In this document: one piece after another, positions 44,497 to 54,900 of the stretch
Layout: every line of letters starts with the position of its first letter
How positions within the stretch are numbered: position 1 is the stretch's first letter
NCBI RefSeq assembly: GCF_001721645.1
Contig: NZ_CP017141.1
Coordinates: 1,054,001-1,118,000 of the forward strand
Source of the DNA: Pedobacter steynii
Lineage (GTDB): Bacteria > Bacteroidota > Bacteroidia > Sphingobacteriales > Sphingobacteriaceae
DNA: 64,000 nt
Reading direction: 5' to 3'
Position numbers and translations under genes: made by a program
Notes under the pieces: generated by a model
The model's database searches: none
Told to the model about the DNA's origin: nothing
What the model saw: the letters and a program-made list of their open reading frames with translations, nothing else

Positions 44497-45829
44497 CTGT
44501 TTTCCGCTTTACTTTTTTCTTCTTCTTTTTCAATTTGTTCAACCAGATCAACGTTCCGGTAATGGGTAAGCTCGTGGCAATCAGGCAGGCAATAAAATAG
44601 ATTATTTTTGTAAACATCCCATATACATCTCCTAAATGTAAAGCTTTAATCGAACCTGAAATACGTTCATTAAAAGGTTTGTCTTTAAATACCTCTATTT
44701 TAAGTACGCCGGCGCTGTACTGGTCTAACAGCAGTTTATCTCCTGCTGAAGGTGCAAAAAAGCCGACTTTATTTTTGGTAATTGCAATTGCAGAAACAGA
44801 GTCCTTAGCCAGGCTAATGTTGTAATCTCCTCTATAAGGCAAAACAGTCTCTGCTTTTTTTATATAATCAGCAATGTTTAATGGGGTACTATTTTCTACA
44901 CCGGCCTTAATTACTGAAACAGGGTCTTTTGGCGGCTCAAAACCTTCAGGCTGATAGGTGCCTAATGTTTTACGTAAAGCCTCCCTATACCATGGGAATG
45001 ACCATTGGGGCCCCGTAATCCCCATCAGGAATAAAAAAATACAGGCATAAAAGCCTAAACTATTGTGCAGGTCATGGTTTGTTCTTTTCCAGCTTCCGGT
45101 CCATTTTATTTTTAATCCCTGTTTCCAGGATTTTAATTTTTGAGGAAACCAGATAATCATTCCGGTGATTACCCCGAGTGTAAAAAGGATAGTCGCTGCA
45201 CCGGAGATATAGCTTCCCAGTTTCCTGTTTTCCAGTTCCCCAAAGATTGGTTTTTCAATTTTGTCTAACAGCAACCACCTGTGAAGGCTAAACATCGTCT
45301 TCATGAAAGAAGCCGCTGTACTCTTCGCTTCTGAAATATTGCCGATCACCACTCCTGTATATGGATTGACGGCAAAAGCTGAAGGACGTTTTCCCTCTGC
45401 AGGTTTATCTTTACCTTTTTCGTCTTTCCCTTTTTTAGCCTTCCCATCTGTAGCTACTGCTGTTTTACTGATATCATCAGCCTTAACTTTCCCCTCTCCT
45501 TCTTTTTTATCTTCTTTCATTTTAACCATGAACTGATAGGTACGGTTAGGGTCTGCCGGAATTCTTACGGAAACGACTTTTCCACCGGTGCTGGCTTTAA
45601 CTTTTCCAATCAGTTCTTCTACCGGTAAAGCGATCGCGCCTGCTGTACGTTCTACTTTATACAATTCGGGCGTCGCCATTTCTTTGAGCTCAGTGTTAAA
45701 CACATAAAGTGTCCCGCTTAAGCAGACCAGGATAACGATAATCCCACTGGCTAATCCAAGCCATAAATGAATATCATTAAAGAGTTTACGTGTAATTTGC
45801 CAGGCAGATTTTGGTGTGGTGTGTTTCAT
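44477..45829 (-). CDS. PepSY-associated transmembrane protein with lysine-rich insert
   Basis: 450 residues with the same layout as the protein at 42277-43431: HLWLGLASGIIVILVCLSG, IIWFPQKLKSWKQG, HDLHNSLGFYACIFLFLMG and CLIATSLPITGTLIWL. An insert at about residues 104-149 is dominated by Lys, Glu, Asp, Gly and Ala, is absent from its neighbour, and lies in the first periplasmic domain. It probably acts in iron/siderophore handling. The C-terminus is very basic (KLKKKKKKVKRK). It overlaps the 3' end of the regulator gene. Confidence 0.85.
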   Translation of the reverse strand: MKHTTPKSAWQITRKLFNDIHLWLGLASGIIVILVCLSGTLYVFNTELKEMATPELYKVERTAGAIALPVEELIGKVKASTGGKVVSVRIPADPNRTYQFMVKMKEDKKEGEGKVKADDISKTAVATDGKAKKGKDEKGKDKPAEGKRPSAFAVNPYTGVVIGNISEAKSTAASFMKTMFSLHRWLLLDKIEKPIFGELENRKLGSYISGAATILFTLGVITGMIIWFPQKLKSWKQGLKIKWTGSWKRTNHDLHNSLGFYACIFLFLMGITGPQWSFPWYREALRKTLGTYQPEGFEPPKDPVSVIKAGVENSTPLNIADYIKKAETVLPYRGDYNISLAKDSVSAIAITKNKVGFFAPSAGDKLLLDQYSAGVLKIEVFKDKPFNERISGSIKALHLGDVYGMFTKIIYFIACLIATSLPITGTLIWLNKLKKKKKKVKRKTVMQLSA

Positions 45830-46069
45830 TTAGGCCGTATATTTTTTGCAAATTTAGAATAATTCTGCAAGTATTAAGAACTAGTCTAAATACCTATAAA
45901 ATTAAGAGGAGTTTCTACGGTTATTTATCTTCCGGGATTTTACCTGCTATGGCTTTACGATCCATCTGATTTTATTCCAGATGTCCTGATAATTTCAGGT
46001 TTCATCTACAATCTGTTCTAAATCAACAACATTTATCACAAAATTCTTTTCTTTAAAATAATTAATTTC

Positions 46070-46099
46070 TATCTTTGCCGTCCCTCACGGGAAAAGGAG
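46070..46099 (+). promoter_or_regulatory. rpsA promoter, leader hairpin and Shine-Dalgarno-like site
   Basis: The -7 element TATCTTTG (46070-46077) is followed by a small hairpin TCCC-tcac-GGGA (46081-46092) and AAAAGGAG (46092-46099), eleven bases before the ATG. Ribosomal-protein leaders of this kind may allow autoregulation. The 240 bp upstream to the PepSY gene look non-coding. Confidence 0.5.
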
Positions 46100-46110
46100 A
46101 TTAAATTTTA

Positions 46111-48045
46111 ATGGCTAAAAAACAAGTAGCAGAAAAAGAACTAGAGGCTAAAAAAGCCGAATTACAAGGTGCAGACGCTCGTCTGACCGAGAAAGAAACC
46201 ATTGAGTCAGAAGCTGATTCAGTGTCGATCGAACAGATCAAATCATCATTAGCTACCCCTGATCAAGATTTTGACTGGGATGCAGATGACAAAGTTTTCG
46301 GAAAATATTCTGATGAAGACCGTAAAAAGTTTGAAGACATGTATACCGATACTTTCAATCAAATCAACCAAGGTGAAATCATCAGCGGTATTGTTGTATC
46401 AATCAACAATAAAGATGTAGTATTAAACGTAGGATTTAAATCTGACGGATTGGTATCTACTTCTGAATTCCGTGATACACCTGACTTGAAAATTGGTGAT
46501 ACAGTTGACGTATTCGTTGAAGCTCCGGAAGATGCGAACGGTCAGTTGATTTTATCTCGTAAAAGAGCAAAAACCCAAAGATCATGGGAGTCTATCAATG
46601 AGGCTCTTGACAATGACAGAATCATCAACGGATTTGTTAAAAGCCGTACTAAAGGTGGTCTTATCGTTGACATCATGGGTGTTGAAGCTTTCTTACCTGG
46701 TTCACAAATCGACATCAAACCTATCCGCGATTACGATGTATACGTGGGTAAAACAATGGAATTCAAAGTTGTTAAGATCAACCATGAGTTTAAAAACGTA
46801 GTCGTTTCTCATAAAATCTTAATTGAAGACGATTTAGAAAGCCAAAAAGTTGAAATCGTATCTAAACTTGAAAAAGGACAGGTATTAGAAGGAACAGTTA
46901 AAAACATCACAGATTTCGGTGTATTCATCGATTTAGGTGGAGTTGACGGTTTACTTCACATCACTGATATTTCTTGGGGCCGCATAGAGCATCCGAAAGA
47001 AGTATTAAGCTTAGATGAGAAAATCAACGTGGTAGTTCTTGACTTTGATGACGAGAAAAAACGTATTGCATTAGGTTTAAAACAATTGACTCCACACCCT
47101 TGGGAATCTTTGGATGCTAACTTAGCTGTTGGATCTAAAGTGAAAGGTAAAATTGTTACTGTTGCTGATTACGGTGCTTTCTTAGAAATCATTCCTGGTG
47201 TTGAAGGTTTAATCCACGTATCAGAAATGTCTTGGTCACAAAACCTACGTAGCCCACAAGAATTCTTGAAGGTTAGCGATGAAATCGAAGCTGAAGTATT
47301 AACTTTAGACAGAGACGAACGCAAAATGAGCTTAGGTATTAAGCAATTAACTCAAGATCCTTGGCAAAATGTTGCTGAAAGATATCCTATCGGAAGCAAA
47401 CATACTGCTGTAGTTAAAAACATGACTAACTTCGGTGTATTCGTAGAAATTGAAGAAGGTATTGATGGATTAATCCATATCTCTGATCTTTCTTGGTCTA
47501 AAAAAGTTAACCACCCTAACGAATTCACTAAAGTAGGTGATACATTAGACGTAGTTGTTCTTGAATTAGATGTTGAAAGCCGTAAATTAAGCTTAGGTCA
47601 CAAACAATTGGAAGAAAACCCTTGGGATACTTTTGAAACTATCTTCACGTTAGATTCAATCCACCAGGGAACTGTTGTTAAAGTAACCGATAAAGGTGCT
47701 GTTATTGCTTTACCATATGGTGTAGAAGGTTTCGTACCAACTAAACACATGGCTAAAGAAGACGGATCTGTTATCAAAGCTGAAGAAACCAATGACTTCA
47801 AAATCATTGAGTTTAACAAAGATGCTAAACGTATCGTTGTTTCTCATGCCCGTATCTGGGAAGAGGCTAAAGCTGAAGCTGTTGCTGAAGAAAGAGCTAC
47901 TAAGAAAAAAGAAGCTAAAGCATCAAGCAGTGCAGTTAAGAAAGTTAAAGATTCAGTTGAGAAATCAACTCTTGGCGATCTAGGTGTATTGGCTCAGTTA
48001 AAAGAGCAGATGGAAGGTGAAGAAAGCAAAAACAAAGCTAAATAA
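46111..48045 (+). CDS. rpsA: 30S ribosomal protein S1
   Basis: 644 residues with six S1 RNA-binding domains (about residues 88-160, 175-240, 260-330, 345-418, 432-505 and 518-590), each with the usual G-x-V-x-x-I...GVDGL pattern. N-terminal (about 1-85) and C-terminal (about 590-644) extensions are highly charged; the former is acidic, the latter lysine/alanine-rich. It unfolds and delivers mRNA to the ribosome, which is especially important in a phylum that rarely uses Shine-Dalgarno pairing. Codon use is strongly biased, as expected for high expression. Confidence 0.97.
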   Translation: MAKKQVAEKELEAKKAELQGADARLTEKETIESEADSVSIEQIKSSLATPDQDFDWDADDKVFGKYSDEDRKKFEDMYTDTFNQINQGEIISGIVVSINNKDVVLNVGFKSDGLVSTSEFRDTPDLKIGDTVDVFVEAPEDANGQLILSRKRAKTQRSWESINEALDNDRIINGFVKSRTKGGLIVDIMGVEAFLPGSQIDIKPIRDYDVYVGKTMEFKVVKINHEFKNVVVSHKILIEDDLESQKVEIVSKLEKGQVLEGTVKNITDFGVFIDLGGVDGLLHITDISWGRIEHPKEVLSLDEKINVVVLDFDDEKKRIALGLKQLTPHPWESLDANLAVGSKVKGKIVTVADYGAFLEIIPGVEGLIHVSEMSWSQNLRSPQEFLKVSDEIEAEVLTLDRDERKMSLGIKQLTQDPWQNVAERYPIGSKHTAVVKNMTNFGVFVEIEEGIDGLIHISDLSWSKKVNHPNEFTKVGDTLDVVVLELDVESRKLSLGHKQLEENPWDTFETIFTLDSIHQGTVVKVTDKGAVIALPYGVEGFVPTKHMAKEDGSVIKAEETNDFKIIEFNKDAKRIVVSHARIWEEAKAEAVAEERATKKKEAKASSSAVKKVKDSVEKSTLGDLGVLAQLKEQMEGEESKNKAK

Positions 48046-48065
48046 TCTTTAAAGCTGAATATATT

Positions 48066-48097
48066 AAAGGCATCCCTAACCGGGATGCCTTTTTTTT
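48066..48097 (+). terminator. Intrinsic terminator of rpsA
   Basis: An 11-bp stem AAAGGCATCCC / GGGATGCCTTT with a 5-nt loop and a run of eight T. Confidence 0.93.
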
Positions 48098-48139
48098 GTT
48101 ATTTTGCCCTCAAAATCAATATACCCCAATTCAGTTTCT

Positions 48140-49750
48140 ATGAGATTTTTTATCAGCATGATCAGTAGTTTACTATTGTTCCAGATCGGTAACGCACAGC
48201 TTCCTGCCCTGATCCCGCAACCGGTGGAAATGGCAATAGGAAAAGCATCAGAGAACTTTTCTATCGATAACCACACCACACAGCTATTCATCAGTGACAA
48301 CAAGCTGAAACCTGCTGCAGATTTCTTCATTAACTATATCAAAAGATACTATAACCTGGATATTAGCCTAACTACGTTTCCTGATTTAAACAGAAAAAAT
48401 GTAATCAATCTAAGCCTCACAACAGTCATCGATCCGAATCCGGAACAGTATGTTTTGGGGGTAAGCAGTAAATCTGTCAACGTTCGCTCCTCTTCCCCTA
48501 CAGGCATATTTTATGGGATACAAACCCTGATTCAGCTTTTGCCTCCCAGTGCCAAAGCATTTCCTTTACAGGTTCGGGCAGTAACGATTACAGACTATCC
48601 ACGTTTTGCCTATCGGGGTATGCACCTGGACGTTAGCAGGCATTTTTTTGATATCAGCTTTGTCAAAAAGTATATCGATTACCTGGCGATGCACAAGCTT
48701 AATTATTTCCATTGGCACCTGACGGATGATCACGGATGGCGTATAGAAATTAAAAAGCACCCAAGGTTAACCGAAGTTGGCGCCTGGAGAGATGGCTCTA
48801 TCATTGGCCTTTATCCCGGAACCGGAAACGATGGCGTTCGCTATGGTGGCTACTATACCCAGGAAGAAGTGAAAGAGGTGATCCGCTATGCAGCAGACCG
48901 GTACATTACCATTATTCCGGAAATCGAAATGCCTGGACATAGCATGGCTGTCCTTGCGGCTTATCCCGAATTGAGCACGACTCCTAAGCTACCTAAGAAA
49001 GTCGCCGAGACATGGGGAATCTTCAACAAATTCAATAATGTATTACTCCCTTCCGAGCAAACCTTTACTTTCCTTGAAGAAGTGCTGACTGAAGTGATGA
49101 ACCTCTTCCCTTCTCCCTATATTCATATTGGAGGAGATGAATGTTCAAAAATCTGGTGGAAGCAATCTGCCTTTTCTCAACAACTGATCAAAGAGAAAGG
49201 ATTGAAAAATGAGAATGGTCTGCAAAGTTACTTTATTCACCGGATAGAAAAGTTTGTGAACAGCAAGGGAAAAACCATTATAGGCTGGGATGAGATCCTG
49301 GACGGGGGACTGGCTCCCAATGCCGTAGTCATGAGTTGGCGTGGAGAAAAAGGAGGTATTGCAGCTGCAAAACAAAAACACAAAGTGATCATGACTCCCG
49401 AAAATTTCATGTACTTTAACCATGCACAATTCCTGAAAGAAGATTCGCTGACGGCAGCAAAGTACCTGCCTCTTGCCAATGTCTATAATTACGAGCCTGT
49501 GCCCGCTGAATTAAGCGCCGCAGACAGCAAATATATCTGGGGAGGACAAGGCAACCTATGGTCAGAATACATTACCAACCCAGCTAAAGTAGAATACATG
49601 CTATTCCCGAGGCTTGATGCTTTAAGCGAAGTACTATGGAGCCCAAAAGCTAAACGTGATTTTAACAACTTTCAACAAAGGCTAAAGCAGCAATTCAGAA
49701 GATATGATCAGATGGGCATAAAATACAGTAAAAGATATTGGGAGAACTAA
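48140..49750 (+). CDS. Beta-N-acetylhexosaminidase (GH20)
   Basis: 536 residues from the ATG at 48140; an upstream TTG lies in the promoter region and is not needed. A signal peptide (about 1-18, ending GNAQ) is followed by the GH20b N-terminal domain (about 20-145) and the catalytic barrel, including RGMHLDVSRHFF, HWHLTDDHGWRIEIKK and the catalytic pair HIGGDE (Asp333-Glu334). It would release terminal GlcNAc/GalNAc from chitin oligomers, peptidoglycan fragments or glycans outside the cytoplasm. Confidence 0.94.
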   Translation: MRFFISMISSLLLFQIGNAQLPALIPQPVEMAIGKASENFSIDNHTTQLFISDNKLKPAADFFINYIKRYYNLDISLTTFPDLNRKNVINLSLTTVIDPNPEQYVLGVSSKSVNVRSSSPTGIFYGIQTLIQLLPPSAKAFPLQVRAVTITDYPRFAYRGMHLDVSRHFFDISFVKKYIDYLAMHKLNYFHWHLTDDHGWRIEIKKHPRLTEVGAWRDGSIIGLYPGTGNDGVRYGGYYTQEEVKEVIRYAADRYITIIPEIEMPGHSMAVLAAYPELSTTPKLPKKVAETWGIFNKFNNVLLPSEQTFTFLEEVLTEVMNLFPSPYIHIGGDECSKIWWKQSAFSQQLIKEKGLKNENGLQSYFIHRIEKFVNSKGKTIIGWDEILDGGLAPNAVVMSWRGEKGGIAAAKQKHKVIMTPENFMYFNHAQFLKEDSLTAAKYLPLANVYNYEPVPAELSAADSKYIWGGQGNLWSEYITNPAKVEYMLFPRLDALSEVLWSPKAKRDFNNFQQRLKQQFRRYDQMGIKYSKRYWEN

Positions 49751-49755
49751 GCTTG

Positions 49756-50163
49756 TTAAAGAAACTTGTTTTTCAATTCAGGGGAAGGGACCATACAACT
49801 TTCTGTCTTTCCCCAGATTCTATACCTGTTTTTAGAGATCAGCTGGTAAATGAAATCCCGGATGAATGCAGGGATAATGATCAATCCATAAAACATAGGC
49901 CAAAGTCCGCCGAGCTGTCTGGCAATTCGAAGCGCAGCATTAGAACGGAGATAGATTTCTCCATCTTCCAGAAGTATGATCGTTTTTAAGTCCTCGCTCC
50001 TGAAATTAAAACCTGACAATTTTTGCTGAGCAACTTCACTTTGCAAAGCAGCAAAACGAAAATAATCTTTACGGTCTCTTTTGATCATGAACTGTACCGT
50101 ATGATTACATAAATTACAGACGCCATCAAAAAAAACCAAGGCCTGCTCTCTATCTTCATTCAT
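49756..50163 (-). CDS. DCC-family thiol-disulfide oxidoreductase (DUF393)
   Basis: 135 residues. The family signature FFDGVCNLCNHTVQFM carries the CxxC pair (Cys15, Cys18 from the ATG at 50163); the rest includes FAALQSEVAQ and a hydrophobic C-terminal segment (GLIIIPAFIRDFIYQLIS). Physiological substrates of DCC proteins are poorly known. It converges on the GH20 gene with only 5 bp between stops. Confidence 0.88.
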   Translation of the reverse strand: MNEDREQALVFFDGVCNLCNHTVQFMIKRDRKDYFRFAALQSEVAQQKLSGFNFRSEDLKTIILLEDGEIYLRSNAALRIARQLGGLWPMFYGLIIIPAFIRDFIYQLISKNRYRIWGKTESCMVPSPELKNKFL

Positions 50164-50327
50164 TTGATTGTGTTCACCTTAATCGTTCCCAATATTGGAT
50201 TTATACAAATATAATTTTTTAAATCCAGAGCTTCTATCTATAGATTTATAAATAAGCGAGTTAAAAGTTTTATCTCATTTAAAATCAATACCATTCGGAA
50301 ATCAGATCGAATAATTCCAGATTCAAC

Positions 50328-50358
50328 TTTACAGAATTGAAACATTTTCCTATATTTG
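50328..50358 (+). promoter_or_regulatory. Promoter of pyrR-pyrB
   Basis: TATATTTG (50351-50358) fits the -7 consensus, with TTTA (50328-50331) 19 nt upstream as a near-match to -33. The predicted leader is only about ten bases, too short for a PyrR-controlled attenuator. Confidence 0.5.
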
Positions 50359-50374
50359 GCCAATCCTTTAGTCA

Positions 50375-50923
50375 ATGCAAAAGAGAACCCTGCTAGACGG
50401 TCAAAAATTCCAGATCACAATTAAGAGACTTTGTCATCAATTAATTGAGAACCATACCGATTTTTCAAATACTGTTTTAATCGGCATTCAGCCAAGAGGC
50501 AGCTATTTTGCCGATAGAGTGCAGACCGAACTCTCCCAAATCCTTAAGAAAAGTACGATCAAAAAAGGCAATTTAGACATTACCTTTTTCCGTGATGATT
50601 TTAGAAGGAAAGATGGAATCGTTTCTGCAAACAGCAATACCATAGATTTTATTATCGAAGGGAAAAATGTAATCCTGATTGACGATGTACTCTGGACCGG
50701 ACGTACCATACGTGCCGCAATGGATGCATTACTCGCTTATGGAAGGCCTGAAAGAGTAGAATTGATGGTCTTAATTGACAGGCGTTTTTCAAGGCATTTG
50801 CCTATAGAACCCGATTATATCGGTCAGCAGGTAGACAGCTTAAACTCACAACAGGTAAGGGTGAGCTGGAAGGAAACCGAAGGAGAAGACAAAGTAATCT
50901 TAATATCAGAAAGCAATAAATAA
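50375..50923 (+). CDS. pyrR: PyrR: uracil phosphoribosyltransferase / pyrimidine regulator
   Basis: 182 residues with a type I PRTase fold. The PRPP loop is NVILIDDVLWTGRTIRAA, and DRRFSRHLPIEPDYIG follows, as in PyrR. In Gram-positive bacteria PyrR binds pyr leader RNA; here the short predicted leader gives no such hairpin, so a mainly enzymatic (UMP-salvage) role, or control elsewhere, is possible. It is followed after one base by pyrB. Confidence 0.93.
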   Translation: MQKRTLLDGQKFQITIKRLCHQLIENHTDFSNTVLIGIQPRGSYFADRVQTELSQILKKSTIKKGNLDITFFRDDFRRKDGIVSANSNTIDFIIEGKNVILIDDVLWTGRTIRAAMDALLAYGRPERVELMVLIDRRFSRHLPIEPDYIGQQVDSLNSQQVRVSWKETEGEDKVILISESNK

Positions 50924-50924
50924 T

Positions 50925-51857
50925 ATGGCAGTAGAAAAATTATCAACCCGACATCTTTTAGGTATCAAAGATATTAACCGAAATGATATCGAATTGATCT
51001 TAGAAACTGCAGATAATTTTAAAGATGTCATCAACAGACCGATTAAGAAGGTTCCTTCCCTGAGAGACATTACCATTGCCAATATTTTCTTTGAGAACTC
51101 TACCCGCACCAAGCTTTCTTTTGAGCTAGCAGAAAAGAGACTTTCAGCGGACACCATCAATTTTGCAGCCTCCTCTTCTTCAGTGAGTAAAGGAGAAACA
51201 TTGATCGATACCGTAAACAATATACTGGCCATGAAAGTGGACATGGTAGTCATGAGACATCCCTATGCCGGAGCTGGTCAGTTCCTGAGCAAACATATTA
51301 ATGCCCAGATTGTAAACGCCGGAGATGGCGCACATGAACATCCTACCCAAGCCCTTTTAGATGCTTTCTCTATCCGCCAGAAACTAGGTGATGTAGCTGG
51401 TAAAAAAGTAGTTATTGTAGGTGATATTTTACATTCCAGAGTGGCCATATCAAACATTCTATGCCTGCAAAAACTGGGTGCAGAAGTAATGGTATGCGGC
51501 CCGACAACCTTAATTCCGAAACACATTGAGAGTCTGGGTGTAAAGGTAGAACATAACCTGATTAAAGCTTTAAACTGGTGCGATGTAGCCAATATGCTGC
51601 GCATCCAGCTGGAAAGACAAGATATCAAATACTTCCCATCCCTCAGGGAATATGCCATGATGTACGGCTTAAACAAGCAGATCCTGGACAATTTAGATAA
51701 AGAGATCGTTGTGATGCATCCCGGTCCGATTAACCGCGGCGTAGAGATCACCAGTGATGTGGCAGACAGCAAACAATCCATCATTCTTGAACAGGTGGAA
51801 AATGGCGTTGCTGTGAGAATGGCTGTACTTTATCTGCTGGCCTCTCAAAGAGATTAA
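50925..51857 (+). CDS. pyrB: Aspartate carbamoyltransferase catalytic subunit
   Basis: 310 residues. It condenses carbamoyl phosphate with aspartate in pyrimidine synthesis. The carbamoyl-phosphate site FFENSTRTKLSFE, HPYAGAG, DGAHEHPTQALLD and HPGPINRGVEI are all intact. One base separates it from pyrR, so the two are co-transcribed. No pyrI regulatory subunit is present, matching the class that functions with catalytic trimers or with other partners. Confidence 0.96.
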   Translation: MAVEKLSTRHLLGIKDINRNDIELILETADNFKDVINRPIKKVPSLRDITIANIFFENSTRTKLSFELAEKRLSADTINFAASSSSVSKGETLIDTVNNILAMKVDMVVMRHPYAGAGQFLSKHINAQIVNAGDGAHEHPTQALLDAFSIRQKLGDVAGKKVVIVGDILHSRVAISNILCLQKLGAEVMVCGPTTLIPKHIESLGVKVEHNLIKALNWCDVANMLRIQLERQDIKYFPSLREYAMMYGLNKQILDNLDKEIVVMHPGPINRGVEITSDVADSKQSIILEQVENGVAVRMAVLYLLASQRD

Positions 51858-51988
51858 AAAACCAAAAAGTTTTTTATACCAATCTCGTTTTCTTTTCGTT
51901 AAACCAGTGTTATCAACAGTTGTTAATTTCTTATGTTAATAAGACATAATACTATTTTTATATTAGTACCAACCATATTTGAAACCAG

Positions 51989-54900
51989 ATGCAGAAAAAA
52001 TACTTTTTTATTCCGCTATTACTAGCGGGTAGCTATACGTCTAGTTATGCGCAGTCCAGCATACTAGTGCACTTAAATCAAAATTACCGAACCGGTCTGG
52101 AGTTACTGGACAATGAAAAGTACATCGCAGCAGCACAACAATTTAGGTTGGTAGAACAAGCCAGACAAAAGCCTGGTGCACAACAGGAAAGTAACTCAGA
52201 GTTATCTCTTCTTAAAGAAAATGCAAAGTTCTATGCTGCAGTTTGTGCCCTTGAACTAGGAAATAATGATGCCGAAAGTCTCTTTCAGAATTTTATTAAA
52301 GATTACCCACTAAACGCAAATACCAAACTGGCTTATTTCCATGTTGGTAAATCTTATTTTGCTCAGGAGAACTATCAGAAAGCATTGGATTGGTTTGAAA
52401 AAACGGATCCTTCTACCCTCTCCGGCAAACAACGTTTAGAATATCAGTTCAAACAGGGTTATGCTTACTTTATGTTGAAAAACACCGAGAAGGCAGAACC
52501 TTTATTTGAAATCGTAAAAAAGGAACAGTCTCCATATCAGGAAAGTGCAACCTATTATTTTGCTTACATCAATTACCTGAACAAGGAATATAAGACAGCC
52601 TTAGCCAATTTTGAGAAGCTAAAAGGTTCTCCAACATACGAAGCGAGTTATCCTTACTACATCACTTCCATGTATTACCTGGATGAGCGTTATGACGATG
52701 TAATTGCTTATGCTACTCCGATCTTAAAAACATCAAAACAACAGTATGAAGCGGAAATGCTGAGCCTTATTGCAGCTTCCTATTTTGCTAAATCTGATTA
52801 TACCAATGCAGAGAAATATTTTAGTGAGTTCTATGCAAAAGACAAATCAGAAGTAAAAAATAACCTCTTTATTTACCAATACGGATATTCCCTGTTTCAC
52901 TTAAAAAGGTACCAGGAATCTGTTACCATCCTCGAAAAACTGGATACTGATGATGTGTACCTGCAAAGCGGGATGTACACCTTAGGCCGTTCATTCATTC
53001 AATTGAAAAACAAGGAAAAAGCCCGGAGTGCTTTCTTCAGGTCTTCAAGACTTGATTTCGATAAGTTTATACAGGAAGAGGCCTGGATCAACTATGCCCG
53101 CTTAAGTTATGAACTTGATTTCAATCAGCAGGCGCTGGAATCTACACAGAACTTCCTAAAGCAGTTTCCAAAATCGCGTAAGGCGAATGAGGCTAAAACC
53201 TTGTTGGGGGAGATTTTGTTAACCAGTAAAAATTACCAGGCAGCTATTGACATCCTGGAACCAATTCCTGACAAATCACCTGAGGCCAAAGAAGCTTATC
53301 AGAAAGTTACTTATTTCAGAGGACTGGAATTTTATAACGAAAGAGCATTCCCGAATGCCTTATCTATGTTCTTACGCTCAGAAAAGTTCCCTGAAGATCA
53401 GGAAATCCATGCGCTAAGCACCTACTGGAAAGCAGAAGCCAGTTATGAACTGAGAAAATTCGGAGAAGCGGTGAAAAACTTTGAAAAGTTCCTGGATATG
53501 CCTGGAGCAGACAAAACAGAGGTTTACAACTTTGCCAATTATGCCCTTGCTTATGCCGCTTTTGAAGACGAACGCTATGGAAAAGCAGCCACCTATTTTG
53601 AGCGTTTCCTGAAAGGAAATGACAAAGACCAGAAAACGATAACTGATGCGACAATCAGGTTAGCGGATTCTTATTTCGTCAACAAAAGCTATGGCAATGC
53701 CTTAGAGAATTACAATAAAATCATTGCCTCAAAAGCGACCGGAGAAGATTACGCCCTTTTCCAGCGCGGAATGATCCAGGGACTGGAAAACCAGAACGAT
53801 GCAAAAATCAACACCATGCAGAGTCTGTTGAAACAGTTCCCAAATTCAAACTATGCGGATGATGCAGGATTCGAAACTGCCTATACCTATTTCAATAAAG
53901 GAGATCTGGATAAATCCAGAACGGATCTGACCTCTTTGATCAGTCAATACCCTCGAAGCAGCTATGTGCCCCGCGCATTGGTTACCATTGGATTAGTTCA
54001 ATACAACCAGGATCAGGATGATGCGGCAGCAGAAACCTTCAAGAAAGTCATTGCTGATTATGGAAGCAGTGAAGAAGCCAAACAAGCCCTGGAATCGATC
54101 AAAAACATTTATGTAGATAAGGGAGATTCAGAAGGTTTTATCAATTATGCAAAGACTACCCCAATCGGAGATTTCTCTCTTGCGGAACAGGATAACATTG
54201 TTTTTACTGCAGCGAATAACCGCTACCTGAAAGGGGATGCAAAAGGTGCCTTTGAAGCAATCAATGCTTATTTCGACAAATTTCCTAAAGCCATTCATAC
54301 CAAAGAGGCTAAATTTATCAGGGCAGAATCCCTGGTAAAATTAGGCAGACCTGATGAAGCAATTCCTGATTACGAGTTCATCCTGAACGATTGGACCAGC
54401 GATTATACAGAACGTTCATTGGTGAGTATCTCTAAGCTGTTCCTGGATCAGAAAAAATACAATGAAGCCATTGTTTACCTGAAAAGACTGGAAACCACTG
54501 CAGATTATAAGGTACATTATACCTATGCCATCAATAACCTGCTGAAAGCTTACAGTGCACTGAACATGCCTGATGATGTGATCAAATATGTTGCACTTAT
54601 AAAAGAATCTGATAAATCTTCTCAGGAAGAGAAAAGCAGTTCAGAATTGTATGCAGGGAAAGCTTATCTGGCGAAAGCCGATACGGCGCTTGCTGTGAAG
54701 TCATTCAACCAGGTAGTAGAAAAAACAAAAACGCTGGCAGCTGCAGAAGCAAAATATAATCTTGCCGCTATTCAGTATGCGAAAAGAGAATACAAGACTT
54801 CTACAAAAACCTGTTTTGACCTGATCAATAACTTGTCATCTTATGATTACTGGGTTGCTAAATCTTTCATTCTGCTGGCCGACAATTATGTGGCATTAAA

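Noticed and set aside
51278..51784. 168-codon minus-strand open frame
   Set aside because: Antisense to pyrB, whose catalytic motifs are intact; no independent evidence.
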